Source: Thermothielavioides terrestris NRRL 8126 (lineage: Eukaryota; Ascomycota; Sordariomycetes; Sordariales; Chaetomiaceae). Taken from it: a stretch of 64,000 nt of DNA. The translations under genes and the position numbers were made by a program. Shown here in pieces: positions 42,846-54,430 of this stretch. Below the pieces are notes generated by a model, which saw nothing but the letters and a program-made list of their open reading frames with translations, was not told the origin of the DNA and did no database searches. The DNA lies in assembly GCF_000226115.1 (NCBI RefSeq), contig NC_016457.1, positions 4,588,001-4,652,000 on the forward strand. Reading direction: 5' to 3'. Position 1 is the first letter of the stretch. Each line of letters begins with the position of its first letter.

Positions 42846-45638
42846 ATGCTGCCAGAGAGCACAGGGGCAAAACCTTTGCTGACAGAGCTACGGTACAGTT
42901 ACGATTCACAAGGTCGGGTGTATGAAGCCGCCAAGCCCAACATCCGTGTTCCTAGGACATTGGAACCGGTATCGATGGAATCGCTATCGCGCACCAAGCG
43001 ACCGCCTCCTCCGTGTGTCGAAGATGAGGAGGAATCGCTGGCCAAAGAGTACGTTGGATCGATTGTGTCGGCAGTATCCGACGAGGAACCCAAGTCCCGC
43101 GGCGAGATTGACCAGCAACCCATTTTGCTGCCCGTGCATGAGCATAATCCGGAGCGCAGATTTGTGATTGTTCCCGGCGCAGCGCCCGAGGACGCTTCCA
43201 AGACCGCTCAGGCTCGCTATGAAGCCAACACGTGCCGAAAATATGTCCTCGTGACTTCAGATAACGGCGCGGAAGACACCGAGAGTGCCAAGGAAGAAGG
43301 GGCAAAGGAAACGTCTTCGAAGCAGAAAGTTGACCAGCCGAAAGAGAAACCCGACATCCCAAAGCGAAAGAGCCACCAGGAGCTGCCTCGTCTCACGACT
43401 GATTTCGAACATGCTGACGCCCCTCCAATCCGCCGGTCAGGCAGCCGACGCGACCGGGAAAGGCCTCTCGTGCACCAAGAGCCACAAGATTACAATAAGT
43501 CTCGCGACAGATCCAGCGCGAGGCCTCCCGACAGCGCCTTCCTCTCGCCCGCCGCCGTGAAACATACCTCCGGGCGGCGAGAACGGGCTTACTCGGACGC
43601 CAGGTCGGATGCGAGCGGCAGATCGAGCCGCAGTCCTACGACGAGGAAGGCTGCCGAGGTCGAAGTGTTCGACACGAGACGGCCGCCGCACTCTTCAAAC
43701 AAGTACCCGGCAAGCCCCGGCGTGCACCGCCGCGCCTCGTCCACGACCACCGTGCCCCGCCGTGATAGTCCGCCGCGTGAGAGGATTCGAAACGGACCGC
43801 CTCCTGAGAGGCCAAAGTCCTTCCTTCAGCCTTACGGCAACGGCGATCCCGACGAGATCCTGGCTTACATGGCACCAGGGCGTGACTTCACGCCGGGCAG
43901 GCCGAACAGGGACGTCTCGCCCCCAAGGAGGACGCCAATTAACAACTCACCGCCCCACCCCCGCGGAGCGAGAGAGATGCCTGGCCCGTCGCCGAATCGT
44001 AGGCGGCAGCCCCGGTCCGAGACCCGCGACTGGGACGGATACTCGAGCGACGAGGCCCACAGGGAGAGGCGCCCTACCCTAGCAGAGCGCAGCTATCCCA
44101 TCCGCTCGACGTTGGACCCAGACCGTCCCACCCTTCTCTCGCCCGAGCAAACCCGGAGACCAAATCCCAAGCTTGAGCCTGCGGGCCCGACCATTCTAGC
44201 TCCTCTTGGGGCCCAGGTTCCGCACGATCCTCTCCAATTGAGTTCGCGGAGCGCGACATTTCCATCCTCCAAGACTAAGACGGCTAGCGAGTGTTCCGCT
44301 TCACCACCCCCTGCGACCAGCTCGTCTCCTCCCCGAGGCCCCGCTAGGAGCACTAAGGGGCCGCAAATGGGAGCGCATTCTCGGGACGCAAGCATCGGCC
44401 CAGTTTCAAACGGGTCCGGTTCACAGCCACCTTTGGGCCCGGGCTCACTCGGCCGGACCGGCACTCTGGAGAGATCCCCAGGCGGACCCGTAGCCACGCT
44501 GATGCAGCAGGACCCCTCGGATCCGCAATCGCCGGTACTCTACTGGCAACCACGCCGCTCCGCCGAGCAGGACGAGGCAGGAAGCGGTGTGACAAGCCGT
44601 GCCCTTGCGCGACTCCCCGGCTGTCGGTGGAGGAACGCTGCTCTGGCTCGGAACAGACCGGGTAGCGAGCAGTTCCTGACGTTGAAGCGCGCCGACAACT
44701 TCAGGATTTGTCCTGACTGCTACGGTGCGCTGTTTGCTAATACCCAATTTCAGCATCTGTTCGTCCCGGCTCCTGCCCGCTGGGGGGACCGGGCCATTTC
44801 GTGCGATTTCGGCTCCTCGCCGTGGTATCGCATTGCCTACATCATGACGTTACAGCACAAGTACCAGGACTTGCGGCTGCTGCAAGGGATAGCGTCCGTC
44901 GCAGCACAATCGCAGGCCTGCGCTGGAAGCCAGCTCGCGACCCGCATTTGGTACAGCATGATGGCGCCGAACTCGAGACGTCCTGTCCAGACGTTCAGCG
45001 TCTGCCTGGGCTGTGCCAAGATGGTTGAGGTCCTCTTGCCCAACCTGGCCGGCGTGTTTGTGCCGCTGAACTCGCATGAACCGACTAGAGGCATCTGCGA
45101 GCTCCATTACGCCCCAGACCGCAAGCGCTTTTTTGACTATTTCGAGGAAATGAAGATGACGTCGGCCGCGGCGCTCAGCCGCAGGACGGCGCCCAATCTT
45201 ATCGAACTGGTCGATCGTATTCGAGAGATCTCCCTCCACGACGAGTGCCTGCGCAATACCCCGATTCCGAACCGCAAGTGGCACGTTCTGCAGCGGGTGC
45301 CAGAATTCACCGTGTGCGAGGAGTGCTTCAACTCCGTTGTCTGGCCGATGATCGAGGACGAGGACAACGGCAGCGATATGGCCCGGAACTTCTTGAAGCA
45401 TAAGCAGCTCAAACCGGTTGCATCTTGCCAGCTGTACAGCGAGCGTATGCGCCGGGTGTTCCTGGAGGCGTGCAAATACGATGATTACGATTTCCTCGCC
45501 AACTGCGTGCTAAACAGGCTGCGGGTCCTGTCGGAGGTCAAGGCGAGATACAACGAGCTGCAGAGGGAGGACCAGGAGGACCCCGAGGTCCAGGAGGAGT
45601 TGGCGGCTTTGGCGAGGCAGTTCAAGGAGGTTGAGTAG
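42846..45638 (+). CDS. Conserved Ser/Arg-rich protein with C-terminal Cys domain
   Basis: Single open frame of 930 codons. Residues 1 to about 600 are disordered and rich in Ser, Arg and Pro with many RS/SR and SPxR clusters, as in splicing-associated proteins. The C-terminal 330 residues look folded and hold paired cysteines: ICPDCYGALFANTQF, SVCLGCAKMVEVLLP, GICELHY and TVCEECFNSVVWPMI. That spacing suggests a zinc-binding fold. It ends in a charged helix with EDQEDPEVQEELAALARQ. I believe similar proteins are widespread in Sordariomycetes, sometimes named as Ser/Arg-related nuclear proteins, but function is not established. The start is uncertain because an in-frame upstream ORF stops six bases before this ATG. 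Confidence 0.7.
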   Translation: MLPESTGAKPLLTELRYSYDSQGRVYEAAKPNIRVPRTLEPVSMESLSRTKRPPPPCVEDEEESLAKEYVGSIVSAVSDEEPKSRGEIDQQPILLPVHEHNPERRFVIVPGAAPEDASKTAQARYEANTCRKYVLVTSDNGAEDTESAKEEGAKETSSKQKVDQPKEKPDIPKRKSHQELPRLTTDFEHADAPPIRRSGSRRDRERPLVHQEPQDYNKSRDRSSARPPDSAFLSPAAVKHTSGRRERAYSDARSDASGRSSRSPTTRKAAEVEVFDTRRPPHSSNKYPASPGVHRRASSTTTVPRRDSPPRERIRNGPPPERPKSFLQPYGNGDPDEILAYMAPGRDFTPGRPNRDVSPPRRTPINNSPPHPRGAREMPGPSPNRRRQPRSETRDWDGYSSDEAHRERRPTLAERSYPIRSTLDPDRPTLLSPEQTRRPNPKLEPAGPTILAPLGAQVPHDPLQLSSRSATFPSSKTKTASECSASPPPATSSSPPRGPARSTKGPQMGAHSRDASIGPVSNGSGSQPPLGPGSLGRTGTLERSPGGPVATLMQQDPSDPQSPVLYWQPRRSAEQDEAGSGVTSRALARLPGCRWRNAALARNRPGSEQFLTLKRADNFRICPDCYGALFANTQFQHLFVPAPARWGDRAISCDFGSSPWYRIAYIMTLQHKYQDLRLLQGIASVAAQSQACAGSQLATRIWYSMMAPNSRRPVQTFSVCLGCAKMVEVLLPNLAGVFVPLNSHEPTRGICELHYAPDRKRFFDYFEEMKMTSAAALSRRTAPNLIELVDRIREISLHDECLRNTPIPNRKWHVLQRVPEFTVCEECFNSVVWPMIEDEDNGSDMARNFLKHKQLKPVASCQLYSERMRRVFLEACKYDDYDFLANCVLNRLRVLSEVKARYNELQREDQEDPEVQEELAALARQFKEVE

Positions 45639-46290
45639 TACTCGAGAAGAGGAGAAGGGCTGTGAGGTGCTGGTGAAGGTTGCATGCGACCGCCTCAAAG
45701 CTCATGTCATGTGCCGGGCAGCGGTTAATAGTGTTATGACAACGACCAACATACTTGGGCAGTGAGATCAATTGATTCAGCTTTCGAGCGAATGCGCCTG
45801 CCACCTCCGATTTGAACTTGCTTGACTTCACGGTTCTGACCCAGCTAGCTGCTCAACAGCACACGTTGCGAGACGGATTAATTTCTTTATATCAACTTTC
45901 ACCGGCATTTGTACCCCAGAACTCTGTCCCGGCTGTAATGGGATGTCACCCAACCGCGTGGTATGGAAGATCAGCCGGAGGTCCTTGACCAAGACGGACT
46001 AAAGGGGATGCAACGGAGCCAGCACCTAACGAAGATCCCTTGAATCACAAGCCCATATACTCCAACGTTTCGGTCCCTACTTTTGTAAAAGAAGTTGAAG
46101 ACAAGGCGGAGAAAATAAACCCACCTATCATGGTGGTGTTTGTGTCTGACCTCGCAGACGATGTACACCATGCCTACCGCTGTCATCGCCTCAATACTAT
46201 AAGAGCGTGTGTAGACGATCGTCTTCGGAGTGCATAGCAGGGCTCTGTCTGTCTCCCACGACTGAAGCGAACTAAAAATTGCACAGAAGG
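45639..46290. other. Intergenic, promoter of GH28 gene
   Basis: The 652 bp between two plus-strand genes. No gene recognised. Confidence 0.5.
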
Positions 46291-47945
46291 ATGTTGCCTC
46301 TCACCCTCCTTCTGCCGTTGAGCGCCATCGTCCTCCCGGTCCACGGCGAGGTCGTCAAGAACGGCTCAACATGCATCGTCACGCCCCTCTCCGACACCAA
46401 CGCCGCCTTCGCCGTCCCGCGGTCGGACGGTGGTGGACTCGGTCCTGACAACGTGAACAACCCCGAACTGAGCTTCTACACGCCGGGGTCCAGCTTCTCC
46501 TCCCCGGCGCCCAGCCCTCACCGCCGCGACGCCCTCCAAGCCCGCGCGACCGTCGACGACACCCCGCAGATCCTGTCCGCCTTCTCCCAGTGCGGCCAGG
46601 ACGGCACCATCATCCTCCGCCCGGGGACGTACCACATCCGGCAGGTCATGGACACGACGAACCTGCGCAACGTCAGCGTCGAGATCTACGGCACGCTCAT
46701 CTGGAGCGCCGACAACCTGTCGTACTGGCGCCAGAAGAGCTTCAGCGTGACCTACGCGGGGCGCCAGACGGCGTGGCGGATCGGCGGGCGGGACATCGCG
46801 CTGCGGGGGTTTGGGCAGGCCGTGTTCGACGGGAACGGGCAGGCGTGGATCGACTTGGCCCGCGGCGCGTCGAATCTGGACGGGCGGCCCATCTCGTTGA
46901 CGGTCTGGCATGGGACGAACGTGCTGATTGATGGGATTACTTGGTATGTTGCCCTTGGTTCAGGGGAGGAGAGGGTTGGGGAAAGTCAGGGGGGTAGCAG
47001 AGGGACGGGACAATGGAGTGGTTGCTGACAAGTTCTGCGCAGGCGCATGGCGCAGTTCTGGCACACTTTCGTGGCCTACTCGCAGAACGTGACCATGACG
47101 AACCTGGTCATGAACACCCTCTCGAGCAACTCGTACAGCTCGCAGAACACGGACGGCACTGACACCTGGAACTCGAAGGACATCACCATCTCGAACTGGA
47201 CCGTCACATGTGGTGATGTGCATTGGCCTCTCCTCTGCAGACGCCGCCTCTGAGTCAGGACAATACCACGCGAACGAGGCTGACTTTTTCAACAGGACTG
47301 CATCGCGATTAAGGGCAACAGCAGCAACGTCCACGTCAGCAACGTCGTCTGCCACGAGTCGGGCGCCATGACCATAGGCAGCGTCGGCTCCAACGCGCGG
47401 CAGCCCGACTACGTCGAGAACATCGTCTTCGAGAACATCACGGCCATCCACTCGAGCAACTCGGCCTGGATCAAGACGTACCCCGGCACAGGCTACGTGC
47501 GCAACGTCACCTTCCGCAACATCTACGGCGAGGACGTCAACCAGCCCATCTACGTGACCTCGTGCATCTGTACGCCGTCCCCTCTCCTCTCCTCTTCCTC
47601 AGCATACTCACCATACCTCCAACCCAACAACTAACCCCAACCGCGTTGGGAAACAAAATGAAAAAAGACTCGTACCAGAACTGCGACTCCTCCCACCTCG
47701 CCATCAGCGACATCCGCTGGGAGAACATCACGGGCACGAGCCGGTACAACGTGGCGGCGGCGATCCACTGCAGCGGCGCGGCGCCCTGCGACAACCTCCA
47801 CTTCTCGGACATCAACATCAAGCCCAAGAACGGCGGGACGGCCAAGGTGCTGTGCTCCAACATCAAGAACCAGGCCACCATGGGCCTGCAGTGCACCGGC
47901 CCCTGTCCCGGGTCGCATCCGCAGCAGTTGTCGGGGAATGTGTGA
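46291..47945 (+). CDS. Secreted glycoside hydrolase family 28 protein
   Basis: Four exons, 46291-46943, 47043-47217, 47296-47569 and 47668-47945, product 459 aa. The N-terminus MLPLTLLLPLSAIVLPVHG is a signal peptide. The right-handed beta-helix motifs of GH28 are present: NTDGTDTW, and GDDCIAIKGNSSN formed across intron 2, so all three catalytic-type aspartates are kept. The usual GHG motif is replaced by SGAMTIGS and the RIK motif by WIK. Those substitutions argue against a standard endopolygalacturonase; an exo-acting or rhamnogalacturonan-directed enzyme is possible (inference). Intron 2 has a weak GTGCAT donor. Intron 3 ends at an A-rich AAAAAAG acceptor after a CTAAC branch; nearer alternatives give a stop. 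Codon ends change from C- to G-rich within exon 1. Confidence 0.87.
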
Positions 47946-48613
47946 TATGGTACGGAAGTAGTGAGGGAGGTTGATTTGAGTTTTGAGCGCGGAAGTTGTA
48001 GGTGCTTTGATTTGGGTTGTCGAAATGGGGGACCGGTGAATGCCGGACGTTGTATGTTCACTGTGCATCACCGGCTTGTACGTGTAATCGGAAAGCTCAC
48101 GATAGTCGGCTGGTGCAAAACTTAGACAGCTGCTCGTGAGTACTCATATCGAAGGCCACTCGATTAGGTGAGCTATGCTTGTATGTAGGAAGTCGATGAG
48201 AGTGAGAACAGCAGCTGTTTGCAGAGCAGTTCATGCGAAGCTGTCGATGCAGCCGCCAATCATCCAACGACTTTTAGAGTTAACCACCGGCTGCGGCGTC
48301 CGATGGACAGCTGTCAGACGCCCCATAACTTGCCATTTTGGGTTAGCGCAAATTAGGGCCGCGGGTGCCAGGAAGCCCCACGAACACACTTCGCTGAATA
48401 TTCCAAAATTTCAATTGGAGCTACTTGCTGGCCTCGAATTTTCGCCTGCTCAACAACCGCCCTACGCCAAGGTACGCAAGCCCGGCCCATCTCGAGATTT
48501 TGTGCTCGCCAAAGCGTGTGCAGCTCGAGCACGGAATATTCTCTCCATACGAACCGATCGCTGACGACAGAATTTCTGCTTCAGACCCGAGACTTGTCCC
48601 AGCACTGGACAAG
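47946..48613. other. Intergenic, RPL4 promoter
   Basis: The 668 bp between two plus-strand genes, presumably holding the RPL4 promoter and 5' UTR. A 5' UTR intron cannot be excluded. Confidence 0.5.
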
Positions 48614-49912
48614 ATGGCATCCCGACCGACCGTCACCGTGATCGGCGCCGATGGCAAGGCCACCGGCGCCACTGTGGTCCTCCCCAAGGTCTTCAGCGCC
48701 CCGATCCGCCCGGATATCGTCAAGCACGTCCACACCGGCATGGCCAAGAACAAGAGGCAGCCGTACGCCGTCAGCGAGAAGGCCGGCCACCAGACCTCGG
48801 CCGAGTCGTGGGGCACTGGTGAGTGGGATTCCGGGGTGTTGCACTCGGCTGCCAGGAGGAGGATTGAGAAGAGCTGGGTTGGGAGATGTTCTGGGTTGCG
48901 GGATCGCGGAGGTTTCGGCTTCGAGATGGGCGATCGCTGATTGTGAAGGAACCCAGGTCGCGCTGTTGCCCGTATCCCCCGTGTCTCTGGCGGTGGCACT
49001 CACCGTGCCGGCCAGGCCGCCTTCGGTAACATGTGCCGTTCCGGCCGCATGTTCGCTCCCACCAAGGTCTGGCGCAAGTGGCACGTCAAGATCAACCAGG
49101 GCCAGAAGTACGTAAAAGCGAAGGTGGCTTTTTTTTTTGTGGTGGGAGGGATTCTAACTGTTCCGAACAGGCGCTTCGCTACTGCTTCCGCCCTTGCCGC
49201 CTCTGCTGTGGCTCCTCTCCTGATGGCTCGTGGCCACCAGGTTGCGACCGTTCCCGAGGTTCCCCTCGTTGTCGACTCTGCCGCTGTTGCTGGCGGGGCT
49301 ATCGCCAAGACGTCGGCTGCTCAGGCTCTCCTGAAGGCCGTCGGTGCTGGCCCTGATCTTGAGAAGGTGAAGAAGTCCAAGAAGCTCCGTGCCGGCAAGG
49401 GCAAGCTCAGGGGCCGCCGCCACCGCCAGCGCCGTGGCCCTCTGGTCGTCTACAGCGCCGAGGCCGATGGCAAGGAACTCGTCAAGGGCCTGCGCAACCT
49501 CCCGGGTGTCGAGACCTCGCCCGTGGACGCGCTCAACCTCCTCCAGCTCGCTCCCGGCGGCCACCTCGGCCGGTTCATCATCTGGACCTCGGCTGCCATC
49601 CAGCAGCTCGACGCCATCTACGAGAGCAAGAAGGGCTTCGTTCTCCCGTCCAACGTCGTATCGCAGGCCGACCTTACCCGTCTCATCAACAGCTCCGAAA
49701 TTCAGAGTGTCCTCCGCGCTCCCAAGGGCGAGGCCCGCACCAAGCGCGGCGCGGTGCAGAAGAAGAACCCGCTCCGCAACAAGCAGATCATGCTCCGCCT
49801 CAACCCGTATGCCTCGACATTCGCGAAGGAGAAGCTGGGCGAGGTCAAGGCCGAGGAGGGCAAGCCTGCGCCGACACCGGCGGCCTTCAAGGAGCTGCTG
49901 AAGGAGGCTTAG
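48614..49912 (+). CDS. RPL4: 60S ribosomal protein L4 (uL4)
   Basis: Three exons, 48614-48818, 48957-49107 and 49171-49912, product 365 aa. The start [18 protein letters not shown] and blocks [36 protein letters not shown] and [22 protein letters not shown] are diagnostic of eukaryotic uL4. The internal loop that lines the exit tunnel is the [17 protein letters not shown] region. The C-terminal extension carries [14 protein letters not shown] and the basic [17 protein letters not shown]. Both introns are GT-AG in phase. Length matches the family (about 362 in yeast). It is a structural part of the large cytosolic ribosomal subunit. Confidence 0.97.
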
Positions 49913-51298
49913 GTTGGGTCATTAAAATGGATGGAGTGGTTGCGGGTACTCGGCGTAATGGATTAGGCATTTGTGCACAGCGCACATCAATGAATTCTGA
50001 TACCGGACATGCGGCATATTTGCTTTGTGACATGATTGTGTGGTTTAGGAGCAGAGGTCGAGGATGGAAATGAAGTCCCGAATGGGCAACAGTCCCTGCC
50101 ATCATCATTGCATGTCCCGGTCCGGTGTCTACCAACGTGGTGCCCCGCCATACTGTTCGGTTCACCACAGCACTAATACTTGCCTGACGGCCGGCTAGCT
50201 TGACGATTGTCAATTAATTAGGTTCCCAGTTTCCAATTGCCAAGACTGCTGAGTGGTCAGTCATGTGCGGTGATGGCTACCTAGGTTCCATCCTAAGCGG
50301 TCACGAGTCCTGTCAGGGTCATCCCCCGCAGCCTGGATTCTGACGTTACTGCGGTCAAGCTCCATCCAATCCGGCGAAGGGCTGGCAGATCATAAAGCTT
50401 GATCAAAAGGGAAGGAGTGACATGGTAGATCTGACTCGCAACAGTCTTGGGCGATTTTACAAGTTCCATTGACCTCATCTAAATAGTTGGCTTCCATAAT
50501 AACTGTCGCTTTCTTAGCTCGTAAATATTCGGAAGCTCTTCAGGTGTCCACCTAGTAGTTAGGCCCTGGGAACGAGGGACCATCGGTGAGCACCTGGACA
50601 TGGCCCGTGCAGCCCCCGCCACAGGGTCGGCGAGGCTAGGCCGTTTAACTCGTTCAGCTGGCAGCTGCAGGTTGCATTGCAGGGACCCTTCGGATGCCGA
50701 GCGCAATGACGTCGATCGACCCTTTGCACAAATACACGACGATGCTTGCCTCTTTTGGTCTCCAGGCTCGCGCGCGCAAGCGTGGCTCATTGTCCACGGG
50801 TTGCGACATAATATAAAAGACAAACTCTCTTGATTAGAGGTCTCGACCTTGCCAAGCAGCTCCGTCAATCCCGAGACCAGTTCGGTTGGCCGCCACCGAT
50901 CTGCGCATCAAACAAATCTCTGGGGTCCAATGGTCGAGCCACCTACTGCCTCCCCGCTTGGCCGAGTTACCTGAGTGAGCTAGTTACTGCTCTTCTCAGC
51001 CGTATCCAATGTCTCGTGTCTCGGTCGCCATTAGCAACTCCGTTTGCCCCGCGGTTACCCGTCGAAACCGCCGCCCGCACACGACCTCCTCTTTCTTGCA
51101 ACCAAGAACTGAGCCTCCTTGTCTTCCTACGCTGGTAGGGTCCGGGGAATTCAGCGGGCACTCGTGGGCACTCGTCTTCAGGATCACCGCTACCATTTCC
51201 CATCCAATATCATTATAACATATCGTCTTATCTATATTGTTTGCAGGCTTGAGCCTGCTGGTTCGGGCTCTGTCCTGTTTCCCCGTACTTGATTGCGC
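49913..51298. other. Intergenic, EIS1 promoter side
   Basis: 1.4 kb between two plus-strand genes. Short frames without family resemblance; no RNA gene seen. Confidence 0.45.
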
Positions 51299-53679
51299 AT
51301 GGCATCTGCAACCGTCACATCTTCCGGCGGCGCATCTCGTCCTATGGCCCTGCCGGGTATGACATTCTCTCCCCGCCCAGCGTTGCGCATTGGCGCATCG
51401 CATCAGTGCAGTGTCCCCGCTTACACCCCCTCTCTCCAGGCCATCCTGGACGTCTGAGATACGCCAATGCCGAGGATCTTCCAAGCTATCCGTCTCCCGG
51501 ACTGAAGCCAGGAGGCGCTGCGGCTGGCGCTGCGGCGTCGCTGGGGTGGGCGAGCTCCCCAGCGTCCTCCGCTGCCCCGTTTCAGCCGGAGGCTCCAAGG
51601 CCGCAAGACGCCCTTCATGCGGCCGGATGGGCGCAGAAACATCAGAAGCAGCCCTCATCGCCTCCGTCCCTCTGGGTGTCAACGGCCGCCAGTCTGGCGT
51701 TCAAGGCAGGCAGCACGCCGCCGTCTACGGCCTCGGCTCCCGACTTCTCCCGGCAGAGTTCGATGCGCGCAGCAAAGGGAGCAATGGCGGGCTCGCGGCC
51801 GAGAGCAGTTTCGTCTCCTCAAACGCGAACAGACGCGGCTCCGGAGCAGCAAACCACCACCGGGACGGATGCGCTGAGCGCCGCGACTATTGCGCATCGA
51901 CCGCCGGTGCGCGCAGCTCACATCCCGGCTGGGGAAGGCGGCGCGATCCCATACACGACTATGGACCGGCAAATGTTCACCTCCAACCCCCCGGTCAAGC
52001 CGGAAACAGACGAGAAGCACCGCGCCGACGTCTTATATGCATCTGCTCTCGTCATGGCGAAGAAGATGTACAATCAGCAGCAGAAGATGATTGATAGATC
52101 CGCCCGCATGCACGCGCGGTCTTCTTCCTTGCCCGGTCCCGAGGCGGCAGGTCTACCGAGTGCGGGGAACGAGGAACAGCCGCCCCTGGTCTACAACAGC
52201 CTACAGGAGGCGGCATACCGGCTAGCCCAGGATCGCCTCACCAAGTTGCAGCAAGAGCACGAAAAACACCGGGATCTTCAAGCATACTACGGCGCGGGTG
52301 CGATGAGTGCGCCGCAGCGGAGCCGGTTGGGTACTATCAAGGGCAAGCTGACCAGAAGGCGATCTTCGAGCGACGGGGACCTACTAGAAGACCGGCGACG
52401 ATCAGAGCGGATTCGAAGGCAGATGTCCCTACTAAACAACAAGCTGAGCGAGGTGGACGAGGACAAGCGATCCCGCGACCGGGCTGCGCTGCTTGCTGCT
52501 GCCCAGCGGAATGTCAAGGCGCAACTCCATGAGATCGACGAGAAGGTGCAGTCCGAGACAGGCAGGGTGCCCCAGATCACCATGGATGACTGGGGGAGGA
52601 AGGCGCTAGTAGCTGCGCGGGCGAGGTTCGATGCGGCGAGCCACGAGAGTGCCGGCAAAGTCGACATTGGGGGAGGGAAAGTCATGGACCGGTCTGAAGT
52701 GGAGAAGATTGCCACTAAGAAAGTGCAGCCTCTGCTGGACGAGATCAACGAGCGGGCCGAGAAGGAGAGAGAAAGGCAAGAGGAGGAGAGGCTGGAGGAG
52801 GAGAGACGCAAGCAGGAGGAGGAGAGAGATAAGATGAGGGAAAAGGAGATTCAGGAAATCCACAAGAAGCTAAAGAGTAGGTCTCGCGACCTGAATACCG
52901 ACCGGAGGAGAAACCCACTGACCATCTGCAGACCAGCAGAAAGAGGCCGACCGAGCCAGAAAGGCTGAGATTAAGCAAGACGAGAAGATGCGGAAGGACG
53001 AGGCACGAGCGAGCAAAGCCGAACAGAAGCACGCCGCCAAGGAAGAAAAGCAGATGGAAAAGGAGGCCGTACCATCCGCCGCGACCGCGGAGAACCAAGA
53101 CCAGCCAGCGCCACCGCAAGACCCCGAGAAGAGGCGACTATCCAGCCGCGGCATCGGCCACGTCCGCGCGCTCTCGATCAGCTTCCCGAAACGCCCGCCA
53201 AGAACCCCCAAAGGCAAAGACCCCACAGCAGACAAGCAAACCAGCCCAGACGACTTCGACACCCCAGCCTCTCCAGCCCGGAAGGTGCGCGCCTGGCTGC
53301 TCTCGCGCTTTCCCCACGCCCGAGCCAAGTCGGCGAGCGCGGCGGCGCCGGGTGCGGGCGCGGGCCAGCAAACCGGCCCGAGCGACCACAACGGCGCCGT
53401 CGCCGAGAGGGGCTTCATCGGCGGCGTGGCCCTGGCCCGGCTCCAGGGGCAGGGGAGGAACGGCAGCGCCACCTCGGTTGAAGCGCAGCGATCCACCGCC
53501 ACAGCCAAGGGCAAAGAGCCAGAGGGCGCAGCGCACCCCGCAACCGGCGACGCCGCCGCCGCTGCCGGCATGCGTCCCGACGCCAGCATGCGCGAGGTCG
53601 CCTTGGCCGGCCGCGCTGTTCGTGCGCCGCCGGTGCGGAAAGGCGAAGGCGAAGGCCAGCTGGCCGGGAGCGGGAGCAC

Positions 53680-53717
<38 letters not shown>

Positions 53718-54079
53718 ATGCTTATGCTTATGATGATAATAATCCTGATGCCGCTCTCCCGTCGACCCCGTCGCAACGGCCCGTCTCGCTGGTCTCGCAG
53801 GCTAGCGTGCCCGTGTCGGTGGCGGAACCGTCGGTGAGGAGCTTGGGTACCGCAGATGGTGGTGGCGGCGGTGGCGGTGGTGGTTGTGGCAGCGACAGCA
53901 GTAGTAGTAGTGGAGAGAAGTTCGTGGAGGCGCGGAGCGAGCCGGAGACGAGCGGGTCGCTGGCGTCTTCCAACGCGACACCGCCGAGGGTCAGCAGCGG
54001 CGGCGGCGGCGGCCCGGCGTTGTTGGCGGGAAGGGTGAACCCGTTTAGGGGGTCGAGGTTCTCGGAGATTTTGGAATAG
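51299..54079 (+). CDS. EIS1: Eisosome protein 1
   Basis: Three exons, 51299-51356, 51440-52876 and 52932-54079, product 880 aa. Intron 1 joins MASATVTSSGGASRPMALP to GHPGRLRYANAEDLPSYPSP, a family block followed by AAGAAASLGWAS. YASALVMAKKMYNQQQKMID and VYNSLQEAAYRLAQDRLTKL are further conserved segments. A long charged coiled coil (NERAEKERERQEEERLEEER and beyond) spans about 480-600 and continues through intron 2. The C-terminus is disordered, with a poly-Ala run from a GCT repeat (53681-53716), Gly and Ser runs, and a conserved-looking end RVNPFRGSRFSEILE. Eis1 is a component of eisosomes, plasma-membrane furrows organised by Pil1/Lsp1 (established in yeast). No enzymatic domain is seen. 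Confidence 0.88.
53681..53716 (+). repeat. (GCT)12 microsatellite coding poly-Ala
   Basis: Twelve GCT codons in a row within EIS1 exon 3, followed by degenerate GAT/GCT/TAT and AAT codons. Confidence 0.9.
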
Positions 54080-54430
54080 TGGAGTGGCTCGGCGGAAGGG
54101 GGGACTGGGTGTTTATGGATAGGCATTTTGTCGGCAATCACTTAGGTGATCTAAGGTGTTTTGGGTATGGAAGGACGGCATCTGCGAGGTGTTTGTGTGT
54201 TGTATACTTGAGCAAGCGGGTCATCGTCATCTAGCTGAGCACGCACTTTGGATGTTGTCATAACGCGATATACAACGAGACTTAGCACATACTCGGAATG
54301 ATCAGGTTGCTGCAGCACGCTCTAGGTGCCGATCTTGATCGCAGCGAAGGGCGGAAACCACGGGGAACTCGGCGCGGCCGGTAGGCACTAGATATAGAAG
54401 TTCCAAGTCACCCAATTTCGACCGGCCATC
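54080..54430. other. Intergenic, 3' side of EIS1
   Basis: No gene seen. It precedes the structured RNA locus at 54431. Confidence 0.5.
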
